In this document: positions 8,827-17,206 of the stretch, one piece after another
How positions within the stretch are numbered: position 1 is the first letter of the stretch
Layout: every line of letters starts with the position of its first letter
Assembly (NCBI GenBank): GCA_029856365.1
Contig: JAHQWW010000029.1
Coordinates: 1 to 32,451 of the forward strand
Direction of reading: 5' to 3'
From: Candidatus Hodarchaeota archaeon
Lineage (GTDB): Archaea > Asgardarchaeota > Heimdallarchaeia > Hodarchaeales > Hodarchaeaceae
Length of the DNA: 32,451 nt
Made by a program: the position numbers and the translations under genes
Notes under the pieces: model-generated
Told to the model about the DNA's origin: nothing
Database searches by the model: none
The model's input: the letters and a program-made list of their open reading frames with translations, nothing else

Positions 8827-10536
8827 ATGTCCAATAATTTGTCTATTTCTGGCGGATCGTTGGTTGCAAAAAGTCTCGCTCAAGAAGGGGTTCAATATGT
8901 GTTCTCGATTTCTGGAGGACATATCAATGCTATTTACAAAGCTCTTGACGAAGAAGGTATTCAGATCATCACCACACGACATGAACAAGCTGCAGGTAAT
9001 GCGGCTGAAGGATGGGCTATAACCACCCGTAAGCCTGGCGTTTGTTTAGTAACTGCAGGCCCAGGCTTTGCCAATCTTCTTCCCGCCCTTATTTCAGCGT
9101 ATTATACCCGAAGCCCAGTTGTTGCTTTAACAGGGCATAGTGCTCTGTGTCACATTGATAAATATGCTAACCAAGAAAGTGATCAGATTCCTCTAGCAAC
9201 AAATGTTACGAAATATGCCAAAATGATACATAAGACCGCTAGGATACCAGAATATATTCAAGAAGCATTCCGAGTTGCTACATCAGAGAATATGGGACCT
9301 GTATTATTAGATATCCCTCAAGATATTCAGACGCTTCATTGGGAGCCCAATGATGAGGATTTTTTCTTTAATCGTAAGCCAAAGACTTATCGAGTGCATG
9401 GAAAGACATATCCAGACCCTTTACTAGTTAAAAAAGCTTCCCAGCTTCTTCTAGCAGCAGAAAAGCCAGTTATCATTGCAGGAAGCGGCGTTTATTGGGG
9501 GAATGCTTCCGAGAGTTTATTACGAGTAGCAGAATTTTTATCAATTCCCATAGCACACGATGAGCTAGGCATGGGCTGTATACCAGGCCTACATCCTCTC
9601 TCGATTGGAAATGCGATCCAGAATATACTTCTCAGAGACGCTGATGTCATACTTGTTTTAGGAGTAACCTTTGGAGAAATGCAAGGATTTGGAACCAATC
9701 CTAATATATACAATAGGGATGTTAAAGTAATTTGGGTCGATCCTGATTCTCAAGTTATTGGTAAGAATCGTCCGTTTGAACTTGGAATCACTTCATCCAT
9801 TAAACCTTTTCTTATAGAATTGTTATCTGCTTTAAAAAAAGAAACTATTAGAGATAATCTCCATGGAGAATGGAGTAAATTAGTGAAGCAAAACCGTTTA
9901 GATTTAGAATCCATGCTTATGGATTCTACTGATTCAAATGATATCCCTATAAAACCACAGCGGCTTACAAAAGAGATTCAACCATTTTTGGACGAGAACA
10001 CTAGATTAATTCTGGATGGAGGGGACACTACTGTATGGGCGTTATTAATCCTGAAGTCAAGCTATCCAGGTCAAATATACATGGCACATGGCCCAGCAGG
10101 GCATCTAGGTGCTGGACTGCCTATGGGAATTGGGTCTAAGCTTGCGGAACCTGACCGAAATATAATGGTTCTGACTGGTGATGGAAGTTTCCTCTTTAAT
10201 GGAGCTGAAATAGATACTGCTGTTCGATATGATATTCCTCTCGTTATCATTATTGAAAATGATTCTGCTTGGGGTATGATTGCTCACAACCAAGAATTAT
10301 CTTGGGGCCGTCGAATTGGTACGGACTTAAATGAGAAAATTGATTATGTTAAATTTGCTGAAAGTCTTGGTGGTCAAGGAGAACTTATCACCCGGCCCGA
10401 AGACATCTCTGGAGCTATAGAAAGAGCCCGTCAAAGTGGCCATATAGCATTAGTTGATGTTCGGATTGATCCCAATGAAATAAATATATTGAACCAACGG
10501 GCGGCTGCGGCTAACGATCCAAGCTTTTGGCAATGA
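8827..10536 (+). CDS. ThDP-dependent enzyme of the acetolactate synthase/2-hydroxyacyl-CoA lyase superfamily
   Basis: A 569-residue enzyme with the three-domain layout of acetolactate synthase-like enzymes. The N-terminal Pyr domain carries the ThDP-activating Glu53 in TTRHEQAAGNAAEG. The middle domain is about 200-330. The C-terminal PP domain has GDGSFLFNGAEIDTA from residue 452, followed by IIENDSAWG, the Mg-diphosphate site. Known members condense or cleave 2-ketoacids, oxalyl-CoA or 2-hydroxyacyl-CoA. The middle domain has FGEMQGFG, not the RLNW signature I associate with oxalyl-CoA decarboxylases, so no substrate is assigned. No small regulatory subunit gene is adjacent, which argues against a normal isoleucine/valine pathway role. 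The downstream dehydrogenase-type genes follow within a few bases, suggesting one transcript. Confidence 0.85.
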   Translation: MSNNLSISGGSLVAKSLAQEGVQYVFSISGGHINAIYKALDEEGIQIITTRHEQAAGNAAEGWAITTRKPGVCLVTAGPGFANLLPALISAYYTRSPVVALTGHSALCHIDKYANQESDQIPLATNVTKYAKMIHKTARIPEYIQEAFRVATSENMGPVLLDIPQDIQTLHWEPNDEDFFFNRKPKTYRVHGKTYPDPLLVKKASQLLLAAEKPVIIAGSGVYWGNASESLLRVAEFLSIPIAHDELGMGCIPGLHPLSIGNAIQNILLRDADVILVLGVTFGEMQGFGTNPNIYNRDVKVIWVDPDSQVIGKNRPFELGITSSIKPFLIELLSALKKETIRDNLHGEWSKLVKQNRLDLESMLMDSTDSNDIPIKPQRLTKEIQPFLDENTRLILDGGDTTVWALLILKSSYPGQIYMAHGPAGHLGAGLPMGIGSKLAEPDRNIMVLTGDGSFLFNGAEIDTAVRYDIPLVIIIENDSAWGMIAHNQELSWGRRIGTDLNEKIDYVKFAESLGGQGELITRPEDISGAIERARQSGHIALVDVRIDPNEINILNQRAAAANDPSFWQ

Positions 10537-10552
10537 AATAGTGGATGCTACC

Positions 10553-11512
10553 ATGACAACACTCATTACTGGGGGAACAGGATTTATTGGGTCGTTTTTA
10601 GCTCGTTATTTGATAGAGACAACAAATGAAGAGCTAATCCTCTATGATTATATCATTAATGAAAAGAGAATAAGAGACTTGAAAGATAATCCGAGGGTAA
10701 AAGTTATTCAAGGGGATTTATCCAGCAGGCCAGAATTAAACCTGTGTTTTGAATCTCATCAAACGATAGAAAATATCTTTCATTTTGGCAGCTTGATGCC
10801 TCCATTTACCGAGTCTAAGACCGAAAATGCTTTTCAAGTTAATATTCAAGGTACTTTCAACATACTTGAGTGTGCACGCATCTTCGGCTCTTCTAAGGTT
10901 TTCTATTCGAGCAGTGCAGCCATATACAGCCCAGGTGACGATCTTCCTATTACTGAAAAGACATATCGTGAACCCTTAACCATGTATGGCGTTGGTAAAG
11001 TATGTTCAGAAGTAATGGGAACATTTTACCATCGTCGGAAAAATATTAACTTTACTACTCTTAGACTCCCCGCCCTCATTGGACCTGGAAGGACGGGTGC
11101 AGGTATGACAATATATGCCAATAATATCATCCAGTATCCCGCTCAAGGACTGAAAGGGGTCTGTAATGTAGAACCAGAAATAACAATTCCCATTTTATAT
11201 ATTAAAGATGTAACAAAACTTTTGGGAAGCTTCTTAGAGCGGGAAAGTATTAGCGAACAGGCATACAATCTTGATGGCTTTTGGATTTCGGCCAAAGAAT
11301 TAGCTGATCTAGTACAACAAGAAATTCCTGAGGCTGTAATTGAATATGAACCAGATGTTGAGTTATCTTTTCTACTGAAATTCTTATCAATGATGGAAGG
11401 CGATGATACATTAATTCGCAAAGATTTGGAATTTAAACCTGAATTTCCCCCTAAAAAAATGGTAAAAGATTTTATTTTGGAAGTCCGAAGAAATCCTTAT
11501 TATCAAGTTTAG
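10553..11512 (+). CDS. NAD(P)-dependent epimerase/dehydratase (extended SDR)
   Basis: An extended short-chain dehydrogenase of about 320 residues. The nucleotide-binding ITGGTGFIGSF opens the protein; the catalytic triad is visible as the Ser in YSSSAAIYSP and YGVGK (YxxxK). Extended SDRs act on nucleotide sugars or related substrates; some members are threonine dehydrogenases, and the exact substrate is not readable here. The ATG at 10553 is preferred over GTG 10541 because the Rossmann strand begins right after it and GGAT lies upstream. It follows the ThDP enzyme by 16 bases and precedes the hydroxyacyl-CoA dehydrogenase by 10, so it belongs to the same operon. Confidence 0.85.
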   Translation: MTTLITGGTGFIGSFLARYLIETTNEELILYDYIINEKRIRDLKDNPRVKVIQGDLSSRPELNLCFESHQTIENIFHFGSLMPPFTESKTENAFQVNIQGTFNILECARIFGSSKVFYSSSAAIYSPGDDLPITEKTYREPLTMYGVGKVCSEVMGTFYHRRKNINFTTLRLPALIGPGRTGAGMTIYANNIIQYPAQGLKGVCNVEPEITIPILYIKDVTKLLGSFLERESISEQAYNLDGFWISAKELADLVQQEIPEAVIEYEPDVELSFLLKFLSMMEGDDTLIRKDLEFKPEFPPKKMVKDFILEVRRNPYYQV

Positions 11513-11522
11513 AAGAACACTG

Positions 11523-12491
11523 GTGAAAGAAGTGGATGTTTCCATTATAAAGGAAATTGGCATAGTTGGAGCTGGGGTTATGGGACCATCGATTGCAGAG
11601 TTATTCGCGATTTTTGGAGCCTCTTATGATTTTTCTATTGTAGTTTATGATATCTCTCCTACTCAGTTGGAGAAAGCGAAGTCTCGGATAGACATTGATT
11701 TCACTAAAGTTAGCAGTACTGGTTTGTTTAGTTCTTCTGATCTCGAGATAGCTCGCAATCGGATCCAATTGGAGACCGATATCAATTCATTTGCGGACTC
11801 CCACCTTATCATCGAAGCTGTTCCAGAAAAGCTTGATTTAAAACTTAAAGTTTTCAAAGAATTAGATAAACTCACATCTCCAACAACTATCCTAGCAACC
11901 AATTCATCTGGATTAAGTGTTACAAAAATCGCAACAGTAACAAACCGACCTACATTATGTATTGGAACTCATTTTATGAATCCTCCCCTTCTCATGCCCC
12001 TTGTAGAAGTAGTTAAAGGTCATCAGACATCGGATCAGACTGTTCAAACGATTATGGAACTTCTTTCAAACGTCAATAAACGTCCAGTCCTAGTTAAGAA
12101 AGATATTCCTGGTTATGTCCATAATAGATTACAAGCAGCGTTATTCAGGGAAGTCATGCACTTATTAGATGAAGATGTAATAAATGTTTCAGATCTGGAG
12201 ACCACAGTAAGGTACGGGTTGGGTTTACGTCTTCCTATCATGAAGGTATTTGAGATGGTAGATTTTATGGGGTTGGATACAATTCAAAATGTTCTTACAT
12301 ATCTTTATCCCGCATTAAATCGGTCAATACTTCCTCCTGACTTCTTGAGAGAGATGATCGAGGCTGGAAATCTAGGGGTGAAAAGTGGAAAAGGATTTCA
12401 TGATTATTCACGACAAGATATACTAGCGTCTATGAAACAAAAAGAAGCTGCCACTTTTCAGCTCCTTATGATGATGCAGCAGTATGATTGA
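11523..12491 (+). CDS. 3-hydroxyacyl-CoA dehydrogenase
   Basis: A 322-residue stand-alone 3-hydroxyacyl-CoA dehydrogenase. The NAD-binding motif IGIVGAGVMGPSIAELF is at the N-terminus, and the catalytic His is in GTHFMNPPLLMPLVEVV. The C-terminal domain ends in SGKGFHDY, the usual family signature. The reaction is NAD-dependent oxidation of 3-hydroxyacyl-CoA to 3-ketoacyl-CoA, or the reverse. No enoyl-CoA hydratase or thiolase is adjacent. The start is GTG at 11523, and about 11 residues precede the motif, so a slightly later start is possible. The gene ends seven bases from the convergent release-factor gene. Confidence 0.88.
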   Translation: MKEVDVSIIKEIGIVGAGVMGPSIAELFAIFGASYDFSIVVYDISPTQLEKAKSRIDIDFTKVSSTGLFSSSDLEIARNRIQLETDINSFADSHLIIEAVPEKLDLKLKVFKELDKLTSPTTILATNSSGLSVTKIATVTNRPTLCIGTHFMNPPLLMPLVEVVKGHQTSDQTVQTIMELLSNVNKRPVLVKKDIPGYVHNRLQAALFREVMHLLDEDVINVSDLETTVRYGLGLRLPIMKVFEMVDFMGLDTIQNVLTYLYPALNRSILPPDFLREMIEAGNLGVKSGKGFHDYSRQDILASMKQKEAATFQLLMMMQQYD

Positions 12492-12498
12492 GAAGTGT

Positions 12499-13227
12499 TT
12501 AATCAGAAGGATCTGTTGTTAATAGAGATAACAATTCTTCGATGGATTCTACTCTTTCTTTAGCGTAAACATTTATTGTCGTCTGTAATATAAGACCATT
12601 TATTCTCTGTAATTCTTCATATGACGGTTTATATGTGTTCAAACCAATTTTCTGCAATCTCTTATCACTTCTATCAAATGGAGGGAGTATTTTATTAGTC
12701 TTGAATATTCCATTCCATAACCGAGGAGAACTTTGAAACAAGATCCACTGTGCTTCTTTAATACTAACTTGCCAATCATTAAGTTTAATATTTATTTCTG
12801 TGAAGAATTCCTTTGTTCTAGCTAAACGGAGTTTAGCTCCTCCCCGTGCTTTACCGCGTTGAGCCTGATAAATTAATTGAGCTTTTCCCTGTTTTTTTCT
12901 TACCATATACTTTTTTATAATCTTATGATGGATTAGAATGCCATTTTGACTAAAACCCAATGCTGCATGGCCTGCTCGGATGAGAAGGATTAAATAGGAA
13001 GGTACTTCTGGTGGAACGTCCTTCAATTGATTTAAGTTTATCTGTTCAACTTTTTTCATGAAAAAAAGAGGAGAAAATTGCATTTTGCATTGAAAATCCC
13101 CGTAAGTATTGATATATTGAAAAATTTTTTCAGACTTGTTATAAACAAATTTATGATGAATTGTCATTATCCGTTTTAAGAAATCGAGAGAGTCAACATA
13201 TGAGAGTACCAATTGGAAGTGTGTCAA
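12499..13227 (-). CDS. Vms1/ANKZF1-like peptidyl-tRNA release factor (VLRF1 family)
   Basis: A 242-residue protein that matches the VLRF1 domain, the eRF1-like module of yeast Vms1 and human ANKZF1. The signature is KKYMVRKKQGKAQ (105-117), in which G-x-x-Q replaces the GGQ loop of eRF1, followed by RGKARGGAKLRLARTKE (124-140). The region WILFQSSPRLWNGIF and a later RSDKRLQKIGLNTYKPSYEEL copy the order of motifs in the family. Known family members cleave peptidyl-tRNA on stalled large ribosomal subunits in ribosome quality control. No zinc finger or ankyrin repeats are present, unlike in ANKZF1. The start is a TTG codon without a clear ribosome binding site; an out-of-frame ATG lies 16 bases upstream. 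Family call strong, activity inferred. Confidence 0.8.
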   Translation of the reverse strand: MTHFQLVLSYVDSLDFLKRIMTIHHKFVYNKSEKIFQYINTYGDFQCKMQFSPLFFMKKVEQINLNQLKDVPPEVPSYLILLIRAGHAALGFSQNGILIHHKIIKKYMVRKKQGKAQLIYQAQRGKARGGAKLRLARTKEFFTEINIKLNDWQVSIKEAQWILFQSSPRLWNGIFKTNKILPPFDRSDKRLQKIGLNTYKPSYEELQRINGLILQTTINVYAKERVESIEELLSLLTTDPSD

Positions 13228-13296
13228 AATTCTTAACCATATTTCTGTAAATAGTATAAGTTATTAAAATGCCTAGGTTTGAAAAAAAGGCTTATT

Positions 13297-13866
13297 CTAA
13301 AAATTCTTTGGTTTACAGATCGGCACCTTCATTTTCAATTTAAAAAGCTTGTGCGAATAAGAGGGCCTGATAATCCATGCCGTATCAAGTCCCCTACCTG
13401 TTCCAGCGACAGATATAATATCTTTAGTTGTATCCACAAGGCCTGCGTCGGAAACCATGATCGCCATTTCCATTGTTACCTTAGTTCCTTCACCAAAGCA
13501 ACGTCTTAATGTAATCGCTAGCATTTCAATAGGCAGCATTGTTTGATGCTTTAAACGAAAACTTCGTTCTAATCCCGCAAATGCATGAGTTCCAGTGTGA
13601 AAAATAGTAGTGGACCGTTTTTGAAGTATTTCTTCTTTGATTTCTATGGGAAATTCATTACCAACATCTTGAAAGCCGTCTTGATGAGTAACAATTATTA
13701 ATCGAAATGATTCACTAAAAATATTAATAGCTTCGAGGGCTGATCTACCCTTAGTGCTTGCGACAACAATGGTGGTTATATTTAACTCGTTTGCAGCTAT
13801 ATATGCAAGCTTTAAAGTGGTTAATGTATTTTCACGCCCAGATTTGTTAAAATAATTTGATTCCAT
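13297..13866 (-). CDS. COG1751-like protein with pyruvate-kinase C-terminal-type domain
   Basis: A 189-residue protein with the alpha/beta fold of the pyruvate kinase C-terminal domain, without a kinase domain. Key stretches are NKSGRENTLTTLKLA and TTIVVASTKGRSALEA at the start, LIIVTHQDGF in the middle, and a C-terminal VSVAGTGRGLDTAWII-like strand. This is typical of the widespread uncharacterised archaeal COG1751 group, whose function is unknown; a phosphate- or nucleotide-sensing role is often guessed. It lies 69 bases upstream of the release-factor gene on the same strand, so they may share a transcript. GAAGG lies about nine bases before the ATG. Confidence 0.75.
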   Translation of the reverse strand: MESNYFNKSGRENTLTTLKLAYIAANELNITTIVVASTKGRSALEAINIFSESFRLIIVTHQDGFQDVGNEFPIEIKEEILQKRSTTIFHTGTHAFAGLERSFRLKHQTMLPIEMLAITLRRCFGEGTKVTMEMAIMVSDAGLVDTTKDIISVAGTGRGLDTAWIIRPSYSHKLFKLKMKVPICKPKNF

Positions 13867-13884
13867 AATATAACCTTCTAATAG

Positions 13885-13905
13885 ATCCTAAATTTATAAT
13901 AGGAT
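13885..13905 (-). promoter_or_regulatory. Palindrome overlapping a TATA-like box, upstream of the COG1751 gene
   Basis: ATCCTA (13885-13890) and TAGGAT (13900-13905) form a 6-bp inverted repeat around a TATA-like core (TTATAAATT on the minus strand). It lies about 20-40 bases before the COG1751 start. This is a possible operator blocking or positioning the promoter, seen by eye only. Confidence 0.4.
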
Positions 13906-14058
13906 TTCAATATTGCTTCGTATGTTAAGATTTTTATAAAATATTACTCAAATGAGCAAATAGGAAATTTTTAATAGAATCATTCGTTAAACATGTAAAA
14001 AACAATTCACAGGGAGATTTCAAAGATAAAAAAACCACCAAAGTATCAAATCCGCAAT

Positions 14059-14502
14059 TTGGGCTCTAAAACTGATTTTCATGAATTAACAAAGATTTTT
14101 TCGCAGTTCGACATTCCTAATTTCTATCATGGATTGAAAAAGAATCATCTTTGTCTAGTAGCTAAAGCTGATTATGGTGAGATCCTCGGGGGGATTGTTT
14201 TTCAAATTAAAGAACATCATGCATTCGTTATCAGTGTAGCAGTTAAAAATCAATATCAAAGAAACAGAATTGGAAGCTCCTTGATGCGTGTCGTTGAAGA
14301 AATTGTTATTTTTGATGTCAAAAGAATCGAAGTTATCGCCCCAAAAGATGAGAGAAAGAATTTTTACTTATTCTTGGGTTATAAACAATATAGAGAAAAT
14401 CATATGGATAAGTGGCTAAGTTTTTTCAAGCGATCCTATTATTTTGTTAAAAAAACGTTTAATTATAAGATGGCGCCCAGTGGTATCCCATATACATCTT
14501 GA
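14059..14502 (+). CDS. GNAT-family N-acetyltransferase
   Basis: A small GNAT protein of about 150 residues. The acetyl-CoA loop appears as VKNQYQRNRIGSSLMRVVEE, matching motif A (Q/RxxGxG/A), with strand AFVISVAV before it. A partner acceptor substrate cannot be predicted. The coding frame continues upstream of the TTG at 14059 through KPPKYQIRNLG, which looks like the first strand of a GNAT fold. AGGGAG (14011-14016) precedes an ATA codon at 14026 by nine bases, so the true start may be that non-standard codon. The C-terminal 30 residues are basic and may be unstructured. Confidence 0.75.
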   Translation: MGSKTDFHELTKIFSQFDIPNFYHGLKKNHLCLVAKADYGEILGGIVFQIKEHHAFVISVAVKNQYQRNRIGSSLMRVVEEIVIFDVKRIEVIAPKDERKNFYLFLGYKQYRENHMDKWLSFFKRSYYFVKKTFNYKMAPSGIPYTS

Positions 14503-14523
14503 AAATGAGTTAAGCTTAATTAT

Positions 14524-15573
14524 CTATATGAAATCTCCAAAAGAAAGATAATCAATCCTTGATTTTATTTGTTCTAAAATAGTAGATTTGATTGTGGACT
14601 GTGTAAGTTTAGACGCAGATTCTAACGTTTTTATTCCATCCCCAATCGAGAGACTTATTGTATCAAAGATTTGATGAGCCAGTTTCATGTCTCCGAGTGA
14701 ATACTCGATCCATAGGGCAATATCACTTCTCGGGCTTGGTGACGTCCTCTCGCCTGCGAGATTAGATTGACTCATTCTGTAACAGTGAAAACAAAATACG
14801 TCTAATGGAAGTTCTGTTAACTGTTCATAGAAACTCACGAGGTCATTAGCCATTCCAATGATTTCATTTCCTTTGAAAAAATAGAATGGTGCATTGCTTT
14901 TTGATAGAGCTCGCTTAGCAATAAAAGGAAGTGAATCCTTAATCTCATATGCTTCATTAGTATCCCATGTCATTGATTGAATGAGGGATGAACGATGTTT
15001 TACTCTTGGTTGTTGATATTTATCAAAGATTTGATAACCGTCATGAAGATCAACCAGCTCTGCAAAATCTAAAATATCAATAGAAGAAGGATATAGACAG
15101 CAGCAATCTATTGGAAAACCATACCTATTTTGAAAAAGCTCTTTCAATATTTTTTCAAAATTAATGACTCCAGGTTTGTTAGAGACAATATGTTCTTCAA
15201 AATTAAATAGAAAACAAACGCCGGAAATATCGTCTCCCTTTATTGCTTCCCAAATATAGTTTCGTAGGATTTCCCTTATTTTTTCTAATTGATTTTGATT
15301 CATTAATTGAAGAAGCTTACTTATTGGGTATTGATTCAATATTTTATGAAATAATAGATCCCCACTCTCTTTCTGATCTGTGAATTTTATAAAAGATAGA
15401 TTGATCGTTTTATCATCATAGACTAATAGTTTCTTCTGATTGAGATATTGATCCAAACTCCATCCTTTGATTGCGTTCCAAGCGATGTCCGCTTCGAATA
15501 GCAACATTTCATGACCGTTTATAATAGGTTGCTCGAGAACAGAGTGAGAATTATTCAATATATCAGAGTTCAT
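14524..15573 (-). CDS. MEDS-like sensory protein with DUF5752-like C-terminal module
   Basis: A 349-residue soluble protein. The first about 190 residues resemble the MEDS (methanogen/methylotroph DcmR sensory) domain, ending in the typical CCCLYPSSIDILDFAEL and DLHDGYQIF strands. The rest carries PFYFFKGNEIIGMANDL and a later IALWIEYSLGDMKLAHQIF, resembling the FYF...WI...LGD..LA pattern of DUF5752. Both domains occur in archaeal signalling or regulatory proteins; ligand and partner are unknown. No DNA-binding helix-turn-helix or kinase domain is visible. A TATA-like element lies about 33 bases upstream, so the mRNA leader is probably short. The domain calls are from motif memory. Confidence 0.5.
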   Translation of the reverse strand: MNSDILNNSHSVLEQPIINGHEMLLFEADIAWNAIKGWSLDQYLNQKKLLVYDDKTINLSFIKFTDQKESGDLLFHKILNQYPISKLLQLMNQNQLEKIREILRNYIWEAIKGDDISGVCFLFNFEEHIVSNKPGVINFEKILKELFQNRYGFPIDCCCLYPSSIDILDFAELVDLHDGYQIFDKYQQPRVKHRSSLIQSMTWDTNEAYEIKDSLPFIAKRALSKSNAPFYFFKGNEIIGMANDLVSFYEQLTELPLDVFCFHCYRMSQSNLAGERTSPSPRSDIALWIEYSLGDMKLAHQIFDTISLSIGDGIKTLESASKLTQSTIKSTILEQIKSRIDYLSFGDFI

Positions 15574-15601
15574 ACCTTCGTTCTAGAATATGGGAGTACT
15601 A

Positions 15602-15611
15602 CTATATAAAA
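15602..15611 (-). promoter_or_regulatory. TATA-like box of the MEDS-like gene
   Basis: The minus strand reads TTTTATATAG here, about 33 bases before the ATG at 15573, a normal distance for a nearly leaderless archaeal transcript. GAAGG lies directly at the ATG, too close for a classic ribosome binding site. The rest of the 285-base gap up to 15858 shows no other gene or strong repeat. Confidence 0.45.
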
Positions 15612-15858
15612 TCATCCAATATTTGATTTGTTTGAGGAATTCACTGAAAACTGTTAGATTTGGAAGCTAATTTGTCAAAAAGGGACAGATAATATCTAAT
15701 CCGGAATAAAATTCAAGGATTATCGCGATGGTGTGTCACCCTGTTATGAAGTGAAACAAAAAAATTTCTTCATCAATCTTAATCTTGGAGATATGAATTA
15801 ACCGATTTTAAACTTTAAAACATAAAAAAAGAATCACAGGAACCATTAAAAGTTTCTT

Positions 15859-17079
15859 TTAAGTTCTTGTCTGATTTTTTCCCCACCATCGCCATTGTGC
15901 TTCTTGCAGTTTCAAGATTGTCCATTCTAAGCTAAACTTGAAGTTCCACTTCTGCCAGATAAAAGCAATAAGAATGAAAATCAATGAATAAAAGAATCCT
16001 AGAATCATGGCAGCTGTTTCAGAAGAGATCAATGCTTTTAGGAGTGGTGTTTCTGGTGAAATAATATAAACTACATTATGAATAATAAAAATTGTCAATG
16101 TAATCTTACTAATAAGAATAAGAGGGGAGACTATCTTGATAACAGTTTGATGAGAACCATGTGAATTTAAATCAAGAAAAAGAATTAAGAACATTGTTGA
16201 AAGTATTATGGTGCCAATAGATATGAATAAAAACGAGGAGGAAGCAGGATAATACACTGCAGTTGAAATATATTTTTCTATTCCTAAATATAAAGCCCCT
16301 ATAACCAGAGGCACTACCCCACTTAATAATACTAATCTCACTTTCTTTAATATTGCGGATTTCTGTTCATGAGGTAAATCAAGAAAGATTGCAATAATTC
16401 CTCCAATAATTGGAAAAGACAGCCAAGGAATAACTGGGTTTTGGCCATATTCGAATACGGTTCGCTTAAGAATCGAGTCAACTGTTAAATCTACATGCAT
16501 TTTTTCAATTGCCAAACCACTTGAAAAGTCATGAATGAATAGAAATATCGCTATTATAACGCCCAGAAAGAACACCAAGACGCTTATACTCACTTTCCGA
16601 TAGTTATAGGCTTTTTTTTCCTCTAGTTTCCATGTCAACTCAAATACCAATAACAGAAAGATTGTAGAGAGAGAAAATAAATGAAATAATTCCCAGGTGA
16701 GAAAATAATTAAGTAGATACTCAGGATTTGTCACTAATCCTGCCGATCCTTCACAGAATTCTGCAACCAAAAAGAAGATTACTGCGCGTTTTAACAAGCG
16801 AGTTCGACTATTACGACGTTCGAAATTTGAGCTGCTTCTTCTCAACAGAGAATTAACAACGTTAAATCCATAAAGAAAAAAAAATAAAGGAGGGATCACC
16901 ATTGCTGTTGTCATAAAAATGTTTGTAGTCAATATCACGTTTGGCCATCGATTATCAAGTTGATGATCCCACCACAACATTGTATGCCAGACAATGAAAT
17001 AAAACACTGAAATCCCTTGAAGAATGTCAACTGATGCTAGATAAAACTGTTCCTGCTTGCCTTTTTGGATTGTATTCAT
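15859..17079 (-). CDS. Multi-pass membrane protein, acyltransferase-like (HGSNAT/DUF1624 or acyltransferase-3 type)
   Basis: A roughly 406-residue protein with about ten hydrophobic segments. The first segment, SVDILQGISVFYFIVWHTMLWW, has the 'slDilrGi..f..i..H' pattern of HGSNAT-like and acyltransferase-3 membrane enzymes, where the His is part of the active site. Such proteins move acyl groups across or at the membrane to sugars or lipids. A second conserved-type stretch, PPLFFFLYGFNVV, follows. A GTG at 17094 would add five residues; ATG 17079 is preferred. The C-terminus is Trp-rich and basic. It is divergent from the restriction-modification gene, with no clear operon partner. Confidence 0.6.
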   Translation of the reverse strand: MNTIQKGKQEQFYLASVDILQGISVFYFIVWHTMLWWDHQLDNRWPNVILTTNIFMTTAMVIPPLFFFLYGFNVVNSLLRRSSSNFERRNSRTRLLKRAVIFFLVAEFCEGSAGLVTNPEYLLNYFLTWELFHLFSLSTIFLLLVFELTWKLEEKKAYNYRKVSISVLVFFLGVIIAIFLFIHDFSSGLAIEKMHVDLTVDSILKRTVFEYGQNPVIPWLSFPIIGGIIAIFLDLPHEQKSAILKKVRLVLLSGVVPLVIGALYLGIEKYISTAVYYPASSSFLFISIGTIILSTMFLILFLDLNSHGSHQTVIKIVSPLILISKITLTIFIIHNVVYIISPETPLLKALISSETAAMILGFFYSLIFILIAFIWQKWNFKFSLEWTILKLQEAQWRWWGKNQTRT

Positions 17080-17167
17080 ATTTATTCTTCTCACAAATAC
17101 AAATCAAGATTTTAATGATTAAATTCATTTTTTCTACTTGATGTTTTTAAGGAACACTCCTTTTAGG

Positions 17168-17180
17168 AAAAAATATAAAT
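17168..17180 (+). promoter_or_regulatory. TATA-like box of the HsdM-HsdS gene
   Basis: AAAAATATAAAT ends about 27 bases before the ATG at 17207. This is close to the usual archaeal distance to the transcription start, so transcription would begin near the start codon. AAAGG lies just upstream of the ATG. Confidence 0.4.
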
Positions 17181-17206
17181 TAAGATTATTCTTAAAGGCT
17201 GATTAA

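Noticed and set aside
8827..10536. Naming the ThDP enzyme a 2-hydroxyacyl-CoA lyase because AOR is next to it
   Set aside because: The middle-domain signature expected for that group is not seen, and context alone does not decide the substrate.
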